From: Pseudomonas sp. B21-040 | Lineage (GTDB): Bacteria; Pseudomonadota; Gammaproteobacteria; Pseudomonadales; Pseudomonadaceae | Direction: 5' to 3' | Length of the DNA: 64,000 bases | NCBI RefSeq assembly: GCF_024748695.1 | Contig: NZ_CP087176.1 | Span: 5,201,501-5,265,500 of the forward strand | Part shown: positions 62,739-64,000 of the stretch, in pieces | Layout of the letters: each line of letters begins with the position of its first letter | How positions within the stretch are numbered: the first letter of the stretch is position 1 | The notes under the pieces: generated by a model | The model's input: the letters and a program-made list of their open reading frames with translations, nothing else | Told to the model about the DNA's origin: nothing | The model's database searches: none | Made by a program: the position numbers and the translations under genes

Positions 62739-64000
62739 TGACCACCACGGTCGACTGGAAAACCCCGTCGGTGACGGCCATTGATGCTCGGGGCCTGGCC
62801 GTGCGCCAGATGATCTACTTGCGCAATGTGCCGGGCGGGACCGTGCAAACCCTCATCACCCGGCAATGTTTCGACAACCTCGGGCGGCTGATGGAGCAAC
62901 GGGACGCGCGACTGCTCAATGCTGCCAAGCCCAACCTGGCGACTATTTACGACCTGGGCGGGCAACCGGTAAACGTCGCCAGCGTCGATGCCGGAGGACG
63001 CACCCGCCTGGTGGGCCTGGCCGGTGAAATCCTCCTGCGCTGGGATGGACGCGGCAATCATTGGCGCAACACTTACGACAACCAGTTGCGCATGCTCACC
63101 CTTGAAGAAAGCGGTCAAGGCATCGTTGACGCTTATGCCTACGCGACGGCACTGGCGGACCCGAGCCATAACCTTCGTGGGCAGATGATCCGGCAAACCG
63201 ACCTCTCAGGCGTACTCGAACTCAACAGCTTCAACCTCAAGGGCCAGCCGCTGCGCGACAGCCGGACCATCACCGATGCCGGCACTTTCACCAGCAGCCG
63301 GACTTACAACCCGCACGGCGCATTGCTGACCCAGACCGATGCCGGTGAACATCAGCAACGGATGCACTACGACATCGCCGGGCAACTGCGACAGGTTCAA
63401 TTACGGCTAGAACCCACAGGCACCTGGCAGGCTGTGCTTGAAGAGGCCAGGTACAACGCCGAAGGGCAGATCATTGAGCAACAGGCCGGCAACAAAGTGC
63501 TCAGCACCTGGGTCTACGACGAGGCCGATGGTCGTCTCACGGCCTTTACCGCCGGTGTACCGGGGCAGGCCACGCTTCAGCACTTCGCGTACCTTTACGA
63601 CCGGGTCGGTAACACCCTGCGCATCGACGACCTCACCTTCAAACCGATGTACTTCGCCAATCAGCAGATCGACGGCCGCCGCGAATTCACCTACAACTCG
63701 CTCTACCAACTGAGCAGCGCCACAGGCCATGACGCGCTCCCAAGTGCAGACCTGCCCGGCCGCCCTTCGCCCAGTGATCCCAATAACCACCTCAACTACA
63801 CACAGCGATACGAGTACAACGCCGGCGGTAGCCTGATCAAATTGATCCATGAACGTGCGGTGGGCGGGTATAGCCACGAGATGTTCATTGACCCGACCAG
63901 CAATCGAGGTGTTCGTTGGAAAGAAGCGGACCCTGCCCCGGATTTCGACACGTTGTTCGACCGCCACGGCAACCAGCAAGTCTCGTCCCCGGGCAGGTCC
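62738..64000 (+). CDS. tccC: TcC component (TccC-like RHS protein), 5' part
   Basis: The frame opens MTTTVDWKTPSVTAIDARGL directly after the TcB stop (TGATG) and is open to the right edge, 421 codons. It contains the TccC opening (LAVRQMIYLRN, RQCFDNLGRLMEQRD) and RHS YD repeats such as YDNQLRMLTLEESGQ and YNPHGALLTQTDAGE. TcC carries the RHS shell, an aspartyl-protease-like autocleavage site and a C-terminal hypervariable toxin; both of the latter are beyond this window. The toxin activity therefore cannot be named. Confidence 0.92.
   Translation, partial: MTTTVDWKTPSVTAIDARGLAVRQMIYLRNVPGGTVQTLITRQCFDNLGRLMEQRDARLLNAAKPNLATIYDLGGQPVNVASVDAGGRTRLVGLAGEILLRWDGRGNHWRNTYDNQLRMLTLEESGQGIVDAYAYATALADPSHNLRGQMIRQTDLSGVLELNSFNLKGQPLRDSRTITDAGTFTSSRTYNPHGALLTQTDAGEHQQRMHYDIAGQLRQVQLRLEPTGTWQAVLEEARYNAEGQIIEQQAGNKVLSTWVYDEADGRLTAFTAGVPGQATLQHFAYLYDRVGNTLRIDDLTFKPMYFANQQIDGRREFTYNSLYQLSSATGHDALPSADLPGRPSPSDPNNHLNYTQRYEYNAGGSLIKLIHERAVGGYSHEMFIDPTSNRGVRWKEADPAPDFDTLFDRHGNQQVSSPGRS

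Overview
The window is a GC-rich chromosomal segment of a fluorescent Pseudomonas (P. fluorescens group). Evidence: an MvaT-type H-NS analogue, an OprD-family porin, Pseudomonas-type REP palindromes, and gene order that matches, from memory, three blocks of the P. aeruginosa PAO1 core genome (ruvC-yebC-aspS-slyX-oprD; mscS-yajQ-panE-kinase-mutT-argJ-secA; purU-mvaT-sbcB ... pykA-fumA).

Layout. 1-7.8 kb: 5' end of ruvC, yebC, aspS, a small zinc-ribbon protein, an RHH regulator, a dps remnant, a membrane cold-shock-domain protein, slyX, a HIT protein and an OprD porin. 7.9-21.4 kb: MscS channel, yajQ, panE, an orphan sensor kinase, a cobalamin adenosyltransferase, a MutT-ThiE fusion, a GST, argJ, secA, a DUF721/DciA-like protein and a HerA-like ATPase. 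21.6-33.9 kb: an amino-acid type chemoreceptor, a small conserved protein, purU, mvaT, sbcB, and a six-gene translationally coupled operon (RDD, SpoIIM, DUF4129, DUF4350, MoxR, DUF58). 50.3-58.0 kb: PilZ protein, TPR lipoprotein, pykA, enoyl-CoA hydratase, a ferredoxin-type reductase, a membrane GGDEF protein and class I fumarase.

The accessory part is an insecticidal-type toxin complex (Tc) locus in two outward-facing halves around the 50.3-58.0 kb core block. The minus-strand half (33.9-50.2 kb) has a 168-aa unknown protein, a 1011-aa protein of about ten Ig-like repeats, a TcaA-like and a TcaB-like subunit (a split TcA with VRP1 region, pore helices and TcB-binding C terminus), and a 1559-aa protein of Ig-like repeats whose start overlaps the tcaB stop. 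The plus-strand half (58.2 kb to the edge) has a TcB (SpvB/TcaC-like) and the start of a TccC-like RHS protein, whose variable toxin end lies outside the window. The large Ig-repeat proteins have no visible signal peptide and are not standard Tc components; I regard them as candidate unassigned partners of the toxin.

The strongest new observation is regulatory: three 20-bp elements with the core CTGT-N8-ACAG lie upstream of the three Tc transcription units (46483-46502, 50210-50229, 58140-58159). The last is a perfect palindrome very close to classical LuxR-family lux boxes, with promoter spacing like that of luxI. This suggests one regulator, most simply a LuxR-type (quorum or plant-signal) activator encoded elsewhere, controls both halves. 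LexA is the alternative reading, because SOS boxes share the same core.
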